A stretch of 64,000 nucleotides of DNA. It comes from Clostridium sp. Its GTDB lineage: Bacteria; Bacillota; Clostridia; Clostridiales; Clostridiaceae. Within the stretch, counting starts at the first letter, position 1, and each line of letters opens with the position of its first letter. The notes under the pieces are model-generated. The model worked only from the letters and a program-made list of their open reading frames with translations, made no database searches and was not told the DNA's origin. The translations under genes and the position numbers were made by a program. Shown piece after piece: positions 36,623-48,490 of this stretch. The stretch spans positions 40,336 through 104,335 of the forward strand of contig NZ_JARIDH010000081.1 of NCBI RefSeq assembly GCF_029267215.1, read 5' to 3'.

Positions 36623-37024
36623 ATAAATTATGAACTATTGATAATATATGAGGAAATTACAATAGTAATTTATATATTAATTTTATATGAATTATTAACT
36701 GTTAATAAGGTATTATAAAGGATATTTCTAAGAATTAGCTAAAGTGCTTTAATTTTAATAATTGTTATTTATATAGATTTTATAAAATTAAAGTGTTTAT
36801 ATTAATTTGTTAATATTATTAAATTTCAGGATGATTGTTAAGTGATTAACAAATATAATTAAGATTTTTATTAATAGCATAAATTTTTCCAGTTTATAAT
36901 ATTTAAATATCAAAATTAATTTATTATACTAAAGAATATTTTAAAAAATATAGTGTATACGTTTACTAAAAGAGTTATAATTAACTTGTAATAATTAATT
37001 AGTTATTGTAAGGGGATGATTTTA
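36623..37024 (+). promoter_or_regulatory. Upstream region of cstA with candidate cre site
   Basis: About 400 bp without a gene. TGTATACGTTTACT at 36954-36967 matches the CcpA catabolite box (TGWAANCGNTNWCA) except at two positions. It overlaps the place of a -35 box for TATAAT at 36975-36980, so CcpA binding there would block transcription in rich sugar. The rest is AT-rich. Confidence 0.45.
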
Positions 37025-38446
37025 GTGATAACATTTCTAATTTCACTGGTATTATTAGTTGTTGGATATTTTACTTATGGTAAATTTGTAGACAAGGCTT
37101 TTGGTACAAATGACTCTATAGAAACACCAGCAGAGACAATGGGGGATGGTGTTGACTATGTTCCTATGAGTTGGCCAAGAATTTTCTTAATTCAATTTCT
37201 TAATATTGCAGGACTTGGACCTATATTTGGTGCCATAGCAGGGGCATTGTGGGGACCAGTTGCTTTTATATGGATTGTTTTAGGATGTATTTTTGCAGGG
37301 GCTGTACATGATTATTTTACGGGAGTATTATCTATAAGAAATAAAGGAGTTTCAGTTTCAGAACTTGTAGGAAAATATTTAGGTGAAATACCAAGAAAAA
37401 TTATGGTTGTATTTTCAGTAGCCTTACTTATTTTAGTTGGTGTAGTATTTCTAACTGGACCTGCGGATCTTTTAAAAAGTTTAACAGGTATTGATAGAAA
37501 TATTTTCATAGTTATTATAATAATTTATTATATATCAGCTACTGTATTGCCAGTAGATAAAGTCATAGGAAAAATTTATCCTATATTTGGTCTTTGTCTT
37601 ATAATCATGGCTATTGGAATAGGAGGAGGAATATTAATGGAAGGATATAATATTCCAGAGCTTAAATTAGCTAACTTCCATCCGAGTGGAGTTCCAATAT
37701 TTCCATACTTATTTATAACAATTGCTTGTGGTGCCATATCTGGATTCCATGCTACACAATCACCAATCATGGCTAGATGTGTGAAAAAAGAATCAGAGGC
37801 AAGAAAGGTATTTTATGGCGCAATGATTGCAGAGGGTATTATTGCCTTAGTATGGGCTGCTGCTGCCATGTGTTTCTTTGGAGATACTGCTGGTTTACAA
37901 GTGGCATTAAAAGATGGTCCGGCCACAGTAGTAAATGTGATTTCAAATACTTTGATGGGAAAATTTGGAGCTATATTAGCCATATTAGGAGTTGTAGCTT
38001 GTCCTATATCATCAGGTGATACAGCATTTAGAAGTGCAAGACTTACAATCGCTGATACATTTAAAATAAAACAAGATAAGATTTCATATAGATTTTATAT
38101 TGCAATACCAATATTTATAATAGGTATAGCTTTAACATTTATTGATTTTAGCATAATATGGAGATATTTCTCATGGTCAAACCAAACATTAGCAATGATA
38201 ATGCTTTGGGCAGCTACATCATATATGGTACAAGCTGATAAAAATTACTGGATTACATTAATTCCATCATTATTCATGTCCTCTGTTGTAACTTCATATA
38301 TACTTCAAGCACCAGAAGGATTTAGATTAAATCCTATGTTTTCAAATATAATAAGCGTAGTATTCTCAGCAGTACTTTTTGTAATATTTATGAGATATGC
38401 TAAGAGTCAAAAAAATTGTGAAGATAAAATTCCTGAATTAGATTAA
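37025..38446 (+). CDS. CstA family peptide/pyruvate-type permease
   Basis: A polytopic membrane protein (473 residues, about 13 TM helices) of the carbon starvation CstA family. GLGPIFGAIAGALWGPVAF and GAISGFHATQSP are family signatures. CstA proteins import peptides or pyruvate when sugars run out. It is shorter than E. coli CstA (about 700) but fits the short Firmicute form. The GTG at 37025 is preferred to the ATG at 37016, because AAGGGG abuts that ATG but is correctly spaced from the GTG. Confidence 0.85.
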   Translation: MITFLISLVLLVVGYFTYGKFVDKAFGTNDSIETPAETMGDGVDYVPMSWPRIFLIQFLNIAGLGPIFGAIAGALWGPVAFIWIVLGCIFAGAVHDYFTGVLSIRNKGVSVSELVGKYLGEIPRKIMVVFSVALLILVGVVFLTGPADLLKSLTGIDRNIFIVIIIIYYISATVLPVDKVIGKIYPIFGLCLIIMAIGIGGGILMEGYNIPELKLANFHPSGVPIFPYLFITIACGAISGFHATQSPIMARCVKKESEARKVFYGAMIAEGIIALVWAAAAMCFFGDTAGLQVALKDGPATVVNVISNTLMGKFGAILAILGVVACPISSGDTAFRSARLTIADTFKIKQDKISYRFYIAIPIFIIGIALTFIDFSIIWRYFSWSNQTLAMIMLWAATSYMVQADKNYWITLIPSLFMSSVVTSYILQAPEGFRLNPMFSNIISVVFSAVLFVIFMRYAKSQKNCEDKIPELD

Positions 38447-38495
38447 ATAAAAGGCTTTAAAATTTATTTTTACAATTCAAAAATTTATAGATTAA

Positions 38496-38528
38496 TGGCG
38501 TAAAACCTCGTGGCTTTATGCCAGAGGT
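38496..38528 (+). ncRNA. Candidate H-type pseudoknot RNA, copy 1
   Basis: Stem 1 is TGGCGTAAA with TTTATGCCA; its loop carries ACCTC, which can pair with GAGGT immediately after the stem. The same sequence pattern and fold occur at 55221-55251. It lies 50 bp after the cstA stop. Not matched to a family I know. Confidence 0.35.
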
Positions 38529-38598
38529 GGTTCAAAAAGTACTAAGCATCAAAAACCTTAACCTTTTATGAGTTAGGGGCTTTGTATTAAAAATTAGA

Positions 38599-38825
38599 CT
38601 CTGTTTTAAACTAGTGTTGATTTTAGATAGAACTTTATGACCATCTTAATAAGCAGTTTAGAGTTTCATTGAATATGGAAGAATAATAGCGTTAAGAAGC
38701 GAAGTTGTTTGACCAGCGGGAGTTTCTTCGCTTTAGCTATTATTCTGGAATATTCAATAGAAACTCTCTGCGAAATTAAGTAGGTCTTAAGGAATATCTA
38801 AAATCAATATGCTATTAAAATAGAG
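38599..38825 (+). repeat. 227-bp palindromic element, intact copy
   Basis: Starts CTCTGTTTTAAACTAGTG and ends CTATTAAAATAGAG. Nested arms pair along nearly the whole length: outer tips, GAGTTTC-ATTGAATAT with ATATTCAAT-AGAAACTC, AGAATAATAGC with GCTATTATTCT, and AAGCGAAG with CTTCGCTT at the apex. No frame. Same length and orientation as the copy at 50089. Confidence 0.93.
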
Positions 38826-39026
38826 ACAATAAAAGTTTTCAAATAATGAATTTACTTTGAAAAATTATAGAAATTAAGGCTATATTGAAAACATTTTATT
38901 TTCAATATAGCCTTTAATATTTAGAGATGGTAAAGTAAATATACAAAGGGTTTATTTAATAACTAAGTCTTAGATAAGAGGAGTAATTTATATAACATTT
39001 AGATGAAAATATGGAGGGGAATAATT

Positions 39027-39728
39027 TTGGCATATATTGATATGAAAAATATATTTAAGAGATATAAGGTTGGAGAGAATGAAGTTATTGCCAATAATGG
39101 AGTTAGTTTTTCTATAGAAAAAGGGGAGTTTGTTGTTATTTTAGGACCTAGTGGAGCTGGTAAATCAACTATTCTTAATATTTTAGGGGGAATGGATAGT
39201 TGTGATGAGGGAAAAATAATAATTGACGGAACTGATATTTCTAAGTTTAATAATAGGGAATTAACTAAGTATAGAAGATTTGATGTGGGATTTGTATTTC
39301 AATTTTATAACTTAGTCCAAAATCTAACTGCAAAAGAAAATGTGGAGCTTGCAACACAAATTTCTAAGAATGGATTAGATGTGGACAAGACCTTAGAATT
39401 AGTTGGGCTTAGTCATAGAAAGGATAATTTTCCTTCTCAATTATCAGGAGGAGAACAACAAAGAGTTTCTATTGCTAGGGCATTAGCTAAAAATCCTAAG
39501 TTATTACTTTGTGATGAACCAACAGGAGCTTTAGATTATAGTACAGGCAAACAAATATTAAAGATTTTACAGGATTCTTGTCGAAAACTTGGTAAAACAG
39601 TTGTAGTAATAACTCATAATTCAGCCCTTGCTCCTATGGCAGACAAAGTTATTAAGATTAATGATGGTAAGGTAAAAAGCATTGAGAAAAATAAAGAGCC
39701 AGTTTTAGTTGAAGAAATTCAATGGTAG
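39027..39728 (+). CDS. ABC transporter ATPase, MacB/LolD type
   Basis: ATPase (233 residues) for the FtsX-type permease that follows. Walker [11 protein letters not shown]-loop FVFQFYN, signature [15 protein letters not shown], Walker [13 protein letters not shown] and switch His in VITHNS. I chose the TTG at 39027, 7 bases after GGAGGGG; the ATG at 39003 lies upstream of that site and is unlikely. The pair belongs to the group that moves peptides or works as a mechanotransmission device at the envelope, rather than a classic importer. Confidence 0.88.
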   Translation: MAYIDMKNIFKRYKVGENEVIANNGVSFSIEKGEFVVILGPSGAGKSTILNILGGMDSCDEGKIIIDGTDISKFNNRELTKYRRFDVGFVFQFYNLVQNLTAKENVELATQISKNGLDVDKTLELVGLSHRKDNFPSQLSGGEQQRVSIARALAKNPKLLLCDEPTGALDYSTGKQILKILQDSCRKLGKTVVVITHNSALAPMADKVIKINDGKVKSIEKNKEPVLVEEIQW

Positions 39729-39744
39729 GGGTGAGTTATTTAAA

Positions 39745-42700
39745 ATGAAAACATATAAAAAGTCTATAATAAGAGAAATTCTTTCATCTAAGGCAAGATT
39801 TTTTTCTGTAATTATAATCATCTTTTTAGGAGTTGCTTTTTATTCAGGAATAAAATCAGCTAGTCCAGATATGAATAAGACAATAAATACTTTCTATGAG
39901 AATCAAAATTTAATGGATAGTAAGATTGTTTCAACTATGGGACTTTTGGATAAGGATTTAGATTTATTAAAGAATAATGATAAGATACTAGATTATTATG
40001 GAACACATACAATAGATGCTAACCTTAGCAATATAAGTAATGTTGTTAGATTTATGGAGTATGATAAGAAGAATAACTTAAATAAGTTAATCGTATTAGA
40101 GGGTAAATTACCAGAAAAAAGTGGAGAAATTGCTTTAGATGAAAGGGCCTTTAAACTTAATAAGAATCTTAAAATTGGTGATGAGTTTGTAATTGATACT
40201 GATGAAGATACTATGAAGAATTTTAAAGAAAGTAAGTTTAAGATTGTTGGAATGGTAAAAAGTCCTCTGTATATTGAGAAAGAAGGAAGAGGAGTAACCA
40301 AAGTTGGAAAAGGAACTATTGATTACTTTGGAGTTTTAAATAGTGAAGATATAAATATGGAGCCTTATACAGAAATCTATGTTAGATTTAAAAATACACA
40401 GGGATTTAATGCCTATGGTGATGAGTATAAGGGGTTAATGGAGGAAAATAATAAATATCTTGAAAATTTATATTCAAAAAGGGCAGTTGAAAGAGGAGAA
40501 GAAGTAAGAGCAGAGGTTAAAAATAAGTTTAATTCTGCTTATGAGGAGTTAAATTCAAATGAACAATTAATTTTACATAAGGAAAAAGAATTAGAGAATG
40601 GAAAAAAAGAGCTAGAAGTAGGAAAAAGTCAGTACCTTCAAAGTAAAGCTGAATATGATAAGAAAATAAAAGAAGGAAATGAAAAGTTTTTATTAGGTGA
40701 AAAGAAAATAGAAGAAGGGCAAGCAGAGCTTAATAAGCAAAAAGTAGCTTTTGAAGAGGGACAAAATCAGATAGATAAAGCAAAAGAAAGTATTGATAAA
40801 GTAAGAGAAGAATTCTTAAATCAAGGAATTAACCCAGATGAAAGTACTTATGAATTGCAAAATAAGATAGAGGGGCTTAAAAATTTATCAGAAACAATGA
40901 AGCCTCTTTCTAATGATATAAAAACCACTGTTAAATCCCTTTCTGAAAATGAGGAGATATCTTCTCATAAAATACAAACTTGGAAAGAGATAATTTCTAA
41001 ATTAGGATTAAGTGAATTAAATAAAGAAATAAGTGAATTAGAGAGTGATCCTAAGAATAAAGAATTAGCTTTAAGCATATCAAATTCTTTAGAGGAGAAA
41101 GGTAAAAGTATTAATGAAAATTATTCAAGCTTAGAATTTTTATTAGTTGGAATTACTAAGTATCAAGAAGGAAAAGAGAAGTATGAGAAAAATCTAAAGG
41201 TATTTAATAGTGGAAAGAGTAAGCTAGAACAGGGAGAAAGTGAGTTAGCTAATAAAAAAGAAGAGCTAGCTAAGGGTAAAAAAGCCTTTGAAGAAGGAAA
41301 AGTTACAGGAGAGAAAGAACTTAGCAAGGCTAAAGCTAAGCTTGATGAATCAGAAAAGAGCATAGCTTATGGTGAAAAATCTATAGTTGAAAATAAGAAA
41401 AAGCTTAAAGATGGAAAAAAAGAAATTGAGGAAAAGGAAAAATCAACTTTAGATGATTTAGGAAAGAGTAAGTATATTATTTTTAATAGAACTGATAATC
41501 CAGGATACTCAGGATACAAAGATTCAATAGATAGTTTAAATAGTATAGCCTCTGTATTACCAGTATTTTTCTTCCTAGTGGCAATATTAATTTGCTTAAC
41601 AACCATGACTAGAATGGTTGAAGAGAAAAGGACAGAAATTGGCACCATGAAAGCTTTAGGATATGATAACTTTAGAATATCTTTAAAGTTTGTTGTATAT
41701 GCTTTATTAGGAAGTTTAGTAGGATGTATCTTTGGAATTTTAGTTGGAAGTAATATTATACCAAATATCATAAGTAATGCTTACACCAGCGTATATGAAA
41801 TTCCTAAGCTTGAAACATACTATTATAAAAGCTATATAATTCAATCCTTAGTAATTTCAATTCTGTGTACAGTTGGAGCAGCCTTATTTGTAATAAGAGT
41901 TGAGCTTAAAAATAAGCCTTCTAATCTTATGAGACCAAAGGCACCAAAGAGTGGTAAAAAAATATTGTTAGAAAGAATATCTCCATTATGGAAGAGATTA
42001 AACTTTAATCAGAAGGTAACATTTAGAAACCTATTTAGATATAAGCAGCGTATGTTTATGACTATCTTTGGAATAGCAGGATCTATGGCACTACTTCTTA
42101 CTGGATTTGGACTTAAGGATTCAAATAATAAAATGGTTCAAAAACAGTTTAATAAGATATGGAAGTATGAAGCAATGGTTGTCTTTGGAGATAATTCAAG
42201 TAAAGAAGATATTAAAAAATACAAGGAAACCTTAAAATCATTGCCTGCCTATGAAAATAACTTAGAAATTCACCAAGAATCAGTAACTCTAAGTAAAAAA
42301 GGAATGAACAAACAAACTGTTACTCTTTATGTGCCAGAAAATAAAGAAATTTTAAATCAGTTCATAGTTTTAAATGATAGAATTTCAGGAGAAAAATATA
42401 ATATTCCAAAAGAGGGTGTTATTATAAATGAAAAATTAGCAAAGCTTTTAGGAGTTTCTATTGGTGATAACATAATATTTAAGGATGAAGAGGAAAATCC
42501 TCATGAAGTCAAGGTGGAAAATATAGGAGAAAACTATATTATGCATTCAATATATATGTCTCCATCATACTATGAAAAAGTATTTGGAAAGAAACCAGTT
42601 TATAACACAGATCTTCTAAACTTTAATAAGGAAAAGATGAATGAAGATGAAATAACATCAAAACTTATGGAATGTAAAAATGTAATAAATGTAGCCATGA

Positions 42701-43143
42701 CATCAAAAATACAAAAAACAACAGAAGAATCAGCAGCAAATATGAACGTAGTAATGATAGTAATAATCTTATCAGCAGGGGCCCTAGCCTTTGTAGTATT
42801 ATACAACCTAAACAACATAAATATATCAGAACGTATAAGAGAATTATCAACAATAAAAGTACTAGGATTCTTTGATGATGAAGTTACAATGTATATACTA
42901 AGAGAAAATATAATATTAACATTACTTGGAATAGGGGTAGGAGGAATAATAGGAAGAATGCTACATACCTTTATAATAAGAACATCAGAAACAGACACAA
43001 TGATGATGTATCCTAATATATCACTAAGTAGTTATGTAATATCAGCCCTAATAACTATCTTCTTCTCAGTAGTAGTTATGATTCTTATGCATATTAAACT
43101 AAGAAAGGTTAATATGATTGATGCCTTAAAATCAAATGAATAG
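39745..43143 (+). CDS. FtsX-like ABC permease with long coiled-coil domain
   Basis: A 1132-residue permease. TM helix near 20-40, an extracytoplasmic domain, then a long coiled coil (about 272-570) with repeated Glu/Lys/Gly patterns (such as EEGQAELNKQK and KKAFEEGKV), then two FtsX blocks: helices from about 600 with RTEIGTMKALGY and from about 1000 with ERIRELSTIKVLGF. The doubled FtsX domain needs only one permease chain per ATPase pair. The ATG at 39745 has AGGGGTGA before it. Substrate unknown; the coiled coil may reach into the wall. Confidence 0.85.
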   Translation: MKTYKKSIIREILSSKARFFSVIIIIFLGVAFYSGIKSASPDMNKTINTFYENQNLMDSKIVSTMGLLDKDLDLLKNNDKILDYYGTHTIDANLSNISNVVRFMEYDKKNNLNKLIVLEGKLPEKSGEIALDERAFKLNKNLKIGDEFVIDTDEDTMKNFKESKFKIVGMVKSPLYIEKEGRGVTKVGKGTIDYFGVLNSEDINMEPYTEIYVRFKNTQGFNAYGDEYKGLMEENNKYLENLYSKRAVERGEEVRAEVKNKFNSAYEELNSNEQLILHKEKELENGKKELEVGKSQYLQSKAEYDKKIKEGNEKFLLGEKKIEEGQAELNKQKVAFEEGQNQIDKAKESIDKVREEFLNQGINPDESTYELQNKIEGLKNLSETMKPLSNDIKTTVKSLSENEEISSHKIQTWKEIISKLGLSELNKEISELESDPKNKELALSISNSLEEKGKSINENYSSLEFLLVGITKYQEGKEKYEKNLKVFNSGKSKLEQGESELANKKEELAKGKKAFEEGKVTGEKELSKAKAKLDESEKSIAYGEKSIVENKKKLKDGKKEIEEKEKSTLDDLGKSKYIIFNRTDNPGYSGYKDSIDSLNSIASVLPVFFFLVAILICLTTMTRMVEEKRTEIGTMKALGYDNFRISLKFVVYALLGSLVGCIFGILVGSNIIPNIISNAYTSVYEIPKLETYYYKSYIIQSLVISILCTVGAALFVIRVELKNKPSNLMRPKAPKSGKKILLERISPLWKRLNFNQKVTFRNLFRYKQRMFMTIFGIAGSMALLLTGFGLKDSNNKMVQKQFNKIWKYEAMVVFGDNSSKEDIKKYKETLKSLPAYENNLEIHQESVTLSKKGMNKQTVTLYVPENKEILNQFIVLNDRISGEKYNIPKEGVIINEKLAKLLGVSIGDNIIFKDEEENPHEVKVENIGENYIMHSIYMSPSYYEKVFGKKPVYNTDLLNFNKEKMNEDEITSKLMECKNVINVAMTSKIQKTTEESAANMNVVMIVIILSAGALAFVVLYNLNNINISERIRELSTIKVLGFFDDEVTMYILRENIILTLLGIGVGGIIGRMLHTFIIRTSETDTMMMYPNISLSSYVISALITIFFSVVVMILMHIKLRKVNMIDALKSNE

Positions 43144-43247
43144 AAGTCATAAAAAATTAACAATAAAAAATAGGAGCTTTTTTAGTTAATATATTTTTGT
43201 TTGAAAATCATTTTAAATAAGTTTATAACAAGTTAATCTTTTTTATC

Positions 43248-43275
43248 TTGAAAAAAAACAAAATAAGAGTATAAT
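43248..43275 (+). promoter_or_regulatory. Promoter of the globin gene
   Basis: TTGAAA at 43248, 16-bp spacer, TATAAT at 43270, about 55 bp before the start codon. Confidence 0.6.
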
Positions 43276-43335
43276 ATAATTAATAATTATTATTAATTAA
43301 TTTTTTTTATTTGATTTTTATGGAGGTAATAAATT

Positions 43336-43770
43336 ATGTTAGATCAAAAGACAATGGATATAATAAAGAGTACAGTACCAGTTTTAAAATCTCATGGATT
43401 AGAGATAACTAAAACTTTCTATAAAAATATGTTTGAACAAAACCCAGAAGTTAAGCAATTATTTAATATGGATAAGCAAGAATCAGGAGAACAACCAAAA
43501 GCTTTAGCAATGGCTATATTATCAGTTGCTCAAAATATAGACAACCTAGAGGCTATAAAACCAGTAGTAGATAGAATAGGGGTTATACATTGTAATTCAA
43601 AGGTTCAATCAGAACATTACCTAATAGTAGGGAAACACCTATTAGGAGCAATAAAAGAAGTTTTAGGTGATGATGCAACTGAAGATGTAATAGATGCTTG
43701 GGCTAAAACTTATGGTGTTATAGCTGAAATATTTATAAATAATGAAAAAGAAATTTATGTTTCAAATTAA
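43336..43770 (+). CDS. Single-domain bacterial hemoglobin (Vitreoscilla type)
   Basis: A 144-residue globin of the flavohemoglobin/VHb class without the reductase domain. Key positions keep VHb numbering: Tyr29 (B10), Gln53-Pro54, and proximal His85, with [20 protein letters not shown] and [11 protein letters not shown] as class motifs. It would bind oxygen or nitric oxide and likely needs a separate reductase to act as an NO dioxygenase. It has its own promoter and terminator. In an anaerobe it may protect against NO or traces of oxygen. Confidence 0.92.
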   Translation: MLDQKTMDIIKSTVPVLKSHGLEITKTFYKNMFEQNPEVKQLFNMDKQESGEQPKALAMAILSVAQNIDNLEAIKPVVDRIGVIHCNSKVQSEHYLIVGKHLLGAIKEVLGDDATEDVIDAWAKTYGVIAEIFINNEKEIYVSN

Positions 43771-43782
43771 AAGCAATGTGAA

Positions 43783-43817
43783 AAAGATGAGTTATTTTTA
43801 TAACCCATCTTTTTTTA
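43783..43817 (+). terminator. Intrinsic terminator of the globin gene
   Basis: AAAGATGAGTTA with TAACCCATCTTT (one mismatch) and a run of T. The following 300 bp to 44113 are AT-rich, with TATAAT at 43961 as a possible -10 for the carboxypeptidase gene, and no other signal. Confidence 0.75.
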
Positions 43818-44113
43818 TAAATAAAAATCTATTTATTTGCAAAATGAAATTAAACTAAATATGATTATAAAAACCGTATTAAATAAAATTTATTAGAATT
43901 TATTAATTTTATCAAAGATTTAATTAATAAATTTAAGAATGATAGATGACCTTTATGTGCTATAATATCTTGTAATAATTAGTTTTTAAATAATAATTAA
44001 ATACTAATCCAATTTAATATTGAAATTTATGAGTAAAATTTTTATATATTAATAAGTAATTATCTACAATTCAGTATAATTTTAAATTTTGTATTGAAAA
44101 AAGGAGAGTTTAA

Positions 44114-45106
44114 ATGAATAAAATGTTAAGATTAAAGAAAGGTGATACTATAGGTATTTTTTCACCATCATCACCTATAACTTATGTATGTCCTAAAAGA
44201 TTTGAAAGGGCAAAGAAATATTTAGAGGATAAAGGTTTTAAGATATTAGAGGGGAACTTAACAGGAAAGCATGATTTTTATAGATCAGGGAGTATTAAGG
44301 AAAGAGCAGAGGAGTTAAATAGTTTAATTAGAAATCCTGAGGTAAAGTGTATTATGTCTACAATTGGAGGTATGAATTCAAATTCAATTCTTCCATATAT
44401 AGATTATGATGCATTTAAGAAAAATCCCAAAATAATAATAGGGTATTCTGATGTTACAGCTATTTTACTTGCAATATATGCTGAAACTGGCATAAGCACT
44501 TATTATGGACCAGCCTTAGTAGCTTCTTTTGGAGAGTTACCACCCTTTGTTGATTGTACATATAAATATTTTAAGGATATTTTAATAGATGAACCAAAGT
44601 TTCCTTATGTATTTGAAACTCCTAAATATTGGACAGATGAATATATTAATTGGGAGACACAAGATAGAAGTAAGGAAAAAAGAGATAATAAGTGGATTAC
44701 AGTATATGAAGGTATTACTAAAGGAAGAGTAATAGGTGGAAATTTAAATACTATGCAAGGAATATGGGGAAGTAAGTACATGCCTGAAATAAAAGAGGGA
44801 GATATACTTTTCATAGAGGATTCTTTAAAAGATGCAGCAACAATAGAAAGAAGTTTTTCTCTTTTAAAACTTAATGGAGTTTTTGATAAGATTTCAGGAA
44901 TAATCCTTGGAAAACATGAATTATTTGACGACCAAAAAACAGGAAGAAAACCCTATGAAATATTGTTAGAGGTATTAGGAGATAAAAAGTTACCATTTAT
45001 TGCAGATTTTGATTGTTGCCATACACATCCAATGATAACTCTACCAATAGGATGTGAAATAGAACTTGATGCCACTAATAAAAATATAAGAATTCTAGAG
45101 ATATAG
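44114..45106 (+). CDS. LD-carboxypeptidase, peptidase family S66 (MccF-like)
   Basis: A 330-residue serine peptidase. Members cut L,D bonds in murein tetrapeptides or, as MccF, the amide bond of microcin C and related aminoacyl adenylates, giving immunity. The nucleophile is Ser112 in GYSDVTA, the oxyanion region is STIGGMNSNS, the Glu is in ILFIEDSLKD and the His in CHTHPM. The length and lack of signal peptide fit the cytoplasmic MccF branch. Ribosome site AAAGGAGAG. Single-gene unit. Confidence 0.85.
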   Translation: MNKMLRLKKGDTIGIFSPSSPITYVCPKRFERAKKYLEDKGFKILEGNLTGKHDFYRSGSIKERAEELNSLIRNPEVKCIMSTIGGMNSNSILPYIDYDAFKKNPKIIIGYSDVTAILLAIYAETGISTYYGPALVASFGELPPFVDCTYKYFKDILIDEPKFPYVFETPKYWTDEYINWETQDRSKEKRDNKWITVYEGITKGRVIGGNLNTMQGIWGSKYMPEIKEGDILFIEDSLKDAATIERSFSLLKLNGVFDKISGIILGKHELFDDQKTGRKPYEILLEVLGDKKLPFIADFDCCHTHPMITLPIGCEIELDATNKNIRILEI

Positions 45107-45151
45107 AATTTTAAAGTTTTGAATGTATCCTAAATAAGTTTAAATTTTAGG

Positions 45152-45237
45152 CTCTGCTTTAAACTAGTGTTGATTTTAGATATAACTTTAAGAACATCTT
45201 AATGAATAGCTAAAATCAACACTTTCTTAAAATAGAG
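45152..45237 (+). repeat. Internally deleted copy of the palindromic element
   Basis: Only the two outer arms remain (CTCTGCTTTAAACTAGTG at the left and ACTTTCTTAAAATAGAG at the right), 86 bp in all. The loss of the whole central palindrome suggests deletion between short repeats. Confidence 0.88.
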
Positions 45238-45325
45238 CTAAATTTTAATATCAAGTATAGTTACATAAATCTATTATGAAATAATTTATGTTTAAATTTA
45301 AATCTATATTATTTTTCAGATAAAT

Positions 45326-45828
45326 TATTGTTCATCTTTTTTAATAGTCTTAGAAATTCTTTTTTCAAAGCAATTTATTCCTGTTTCTTCATATATTTTT
45401 TCTATACCAGATAAAGTTTCAAATCCTCATACTGTTATAATAGGAATATTAACTAATTTTTTTATTTCTTTTTCAAAATTTATGAAATAACCTTCTTTTT
45501 CTATTAGATGACCATCAAATTCTTGTCTAACCATACTTTTTGCTTTCACATGAACGTTACCTGATATCTCTAAGGCATAAACACCTATCTTCTCTAACAT
45601 TATACATATTTTTTTAGTATCTTCAAATGTTAATCCACCATCAAAAAACTCTGTAGCAGTAAGTTTTACTATTATAGGAAAGTCATCACCTACATTTTTT
45701 CTGACTTCTGTACAAATCTCTTTTAAAAATCTAAATCTATTTTCAAAACTTCCACCATATTCATCTGTTCTTCTATTATAATAAGGACTTAAAAACTGAT
45801 TGATTAAGTATGTATGTGCCTCTGTCAA
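45326..45828 (-). pseudogene. Broken Old Yellow Enzyme (NADH:flavin oxidoreductase)
   Basis: The part YLINQFLSPYYNRRTDEYGG (about residues 7-26) and the following NRFRFLKEI and FPIIVKLTATE are the middle of the OYE barrel. The N-terminal third is missing, with a stop shortly upstream, and an in-frame TGA at 45427-45429 interrupts IPIITV-stop-GFETLSGIEKIY, after which the frame runs on to a TAA at 45326. The C-terminal end is also shorter than the family. It is a relic. Confidence 0.85.
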
Positions 45829-45970
45829 AGTATTTTAAAAAATAGTCCATATATAACTTTCTAAATATTATTTGTTATTTTCTTCATAGTAATACTTATA
45901 TATTTATATAATTTACTGAATATTATTTATATAAGAGAGTGTGGATATTTCATATGCTTTTATAAATTAA

Positions 45971-48211
<2,241 letters not shown>

Positions 48212-48241
48212 TAATTATAATAAGTAATAAATAGTATGCAA

Positions 48242-48490
48242 TAAAGGGGCTTTATAAAAATATAATAATAAAACTTACAAATATATTCCTAGAATTACTA
48301 GATTTCGATAAGAATTTATAATCATTACTATTAAAATATCACTAAAGCTTAGAAACTTGCTATGCTTTAAGCAATCTAAGCTTTTTAAGGTGATATTTTT
48401 TACGTAATAATTTAAATTCTAAAGCTCATCTAGATATTCTCTTCATATTATTTGTAAGTTTTATGAAAAGTTATTTTTATACATGCCCTT
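48242..48490. repeat. Large nested inverted repeat downstream of katG
   Basis: Outer arms (AAGGGGCTTTATAAAAATA and AAACTTACAAAT) pair with the right end (ATTTGTAAGTTTTAT, then TTTTTATACATGCCCTT). Within it are further pairing arms (GAATTTATAATCATTAC with GTAATAATTTAAATTC) and the katG terminator hairpin. The same inner arms occur at 36517-36622, where the insert is missing. Confidence 0.6.
48333..48402 (+). terminator. Intrinsic terminator of katG
   Basis: AATATCACTAAAGCTTAG pairs with CTAAGCTTTTTAAGGTGATATT around a 20-base loop, then TTTTT. Confidence 0.8.
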
